From: an uncultured Lachnospiraceae bacterium
GTDB taxonomy: Bacteria > Bacillota > Clostridia > Lachnospirales > Lachnospiraceae
Assembly (NCBI GenBank): GCA_947631075.1
Contig: CANRJU010000182.1
Coordinates: 1 to 5,882, forward strand
DNA length: 5,882 bases
Direction: 5' to 3'
The notes beneath the pieces are model-generated. The model saw only the letters and a program-made list of their open reading frames with translations, did no database searches and was not told where the DNA came from. Below, one piece after another: positions 5,188 to 5,882 of the stretch. The position numbers and the translations under genes were made by a program. How positions within the stretch are numbered: position 1 is the first letter of the stretch; each line of letters starts with the position of its first letter.

Positions 5188-5882
5188 TTGTTTGTAGGTC
5201 GGGAAAAGGAGCTGGCGCGGCTGGAAAAGCAGTACCGCTCCGGGGAAAATGATATGATCGTGCTGTACGGCCGAGAGGGCGTGGGAAAGACCGCCCTGGT
5301 CCGGCAGTTTATCAGGGAGAAGCCCTTTGTCTACTATCAGGCCAGGGAGTGGTCCGAGGCGGAGCAGAGCCGCCACCTCACCGATAAGATCAAAGAGCTG
5401 GAGGAGAAGCTGAAGGAGGGCGCCGGGAAGATCTGTTTTGTCCTGGATGAGTTCGATCTGCTCTCCAAGGGGTATAAGACGTTTTTTCAGGAATTTGACG
5501 AGTTCGCGGCCATGATGCCGCGGGGGAGGGTGATGTTTCTCTTTGTCAGCTCCTCCATTCAGTGGGTGGAAAATTCCATGGTGACGGACATGGCGCTGGC
5601 AGGACGGCTGGACAGCTATATCAAATTAAAGGAATTTACCTTTGTGGAAATGGTGGACCGTTTCCCGGAGTGCACCACGGCGGAGTGTATTCTGATCTAC
5701 GGGATTCTGGGCGGCGTCCCCGGCTACCTGGAGCTGTGGAATCCGAGGGAGACGGTGAAGAAGAATCTGGTCCGCATCGTGCTCAGCCGGACGGGCGTTC
5801 TCCACAAGGAGGCCGGGCGCTTTTTAAAGACGTCCCTCCGGGAGCTGCCCTACTACAACACTATTTTGTCGGTGTTGGCCGA
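5188..5882 (+). CDS. Archaeal-type AAA ATPase (ATPase_2 family), 3' end outside window
   Basis: This is a P-loop ATPase of unknown role; 231 codons are visible and the frame is open at the window edge. The N-terminus FVGREKELARLEKQY is typical of the family. Walker A is GREGVGKT (28-35), Walker B is ICFVLDEFD (82-90), a sensor-like strand reads LFVSSSIQW (118-126), and GGVPGYLELW (175-184) matches the GGxPxYL lid motif of archaeal-type ATPase_2 (COG1672-like) proteins. A charged helix lies near 57-77. I chose the TTG at 5188: it has AAGGGTG (5174-5180) 7 nt upstream and keeps the VGREKEL motif, which the first internal ATG (5254) would lose. It follows argS by 16 nt, so co-transcription is likely. 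Members often carry a C-terminal DUF234 or nuclease-like domain, which cannot be checked here. No signal peptide or membrane segment is seen. Confidence 0.88.
   Translation, partial: MFVGREKELARLEKQYRSGENDMIVLYGREGVGKTALVRQFIREKPFVYYQAREWSEAEQSRHLTDKIKELEEKLKEGAGKICFVLDEFDLLSKGYKTFFQEFDEFAAMMPRGRVMFLFVSSSIQWVENSMVTDMALAGRLDSYIKLKEFTFVEMVDRFPECTTAECILIYGILGGVPGYLELWNPRETVKKNLVRIVLSRTGVLHKEAGRFLKTSLRELPYYNTILSVLA

Overview
The window looks like the chromosome of a Gram-positive anaerobe of the Clostridia, most likely Lachnospiraceae. The basis is purine-rich Shine-Dalgarno sites (AGGGGAG, AAAGGGAGG), GC-rich coding sequence with AT-rich intergenic DNA, an extended -10 promoter, a TTG start, and the look of the encoded proteins. 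Genus cannot be told from the sequence alone. All genes I can support are on the + strand, and the window is mostly housekeeping and biosynthesis.

Region 1 (1-1721) is the distal end of a histidine operon. It holds the C-terminal part of hisH (cut by the window edge), a complete hisF and a complete ung. Gaps are 16 and 12 nt, each with its own ribosome binding site, so the three are probably on one mRNA. HisH supplies ammonia from glutamine to HisF, and together they form imidazole glycerol phosphate synthase. Ung is a DNA repair enzyme and is the functional outsider.

Region 2 (1722-1974) is a 253-nt AT-rich gap, counted to the preferred aroA start. It holds a probable weak terminator after ung, a 72-nt imperfect inverted repeat, a good extended -10 promoter, and a leader with a hairpin and a possible ten-codon reading frame. 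It ends at aroA (5-enolpyruvylshikimate-3-phosphate synthase, shikimate pathway).

Region 3 (3262-3395) runs from the AT-rich end of aroA to argS. It contains three TTAAAT hexamers, a near-palindrome over the aroA stop codon, a second copy of a 12-bp word from the aroA leader, and a perfect 7-bp hairpin just before the argS ribosome binding site. I see no convincing terminator here, so aroA-argS read-through is possible.

Region 4 (3396-5882) is argS (complete, arginyl-tRNA synthetase) followed after 16 nt by a TTG-started P-loop ATPase of the archaeal-type AAA ATPase_2 family, which runs off the window end. Its role is unknown.

I found no CRISPR array, insertion sequence, tRNA/rRNA gene or clear new system. 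The points most worth a second look are the noncoding structures around aroA, the placement of ung, and the ATPase behind argS.
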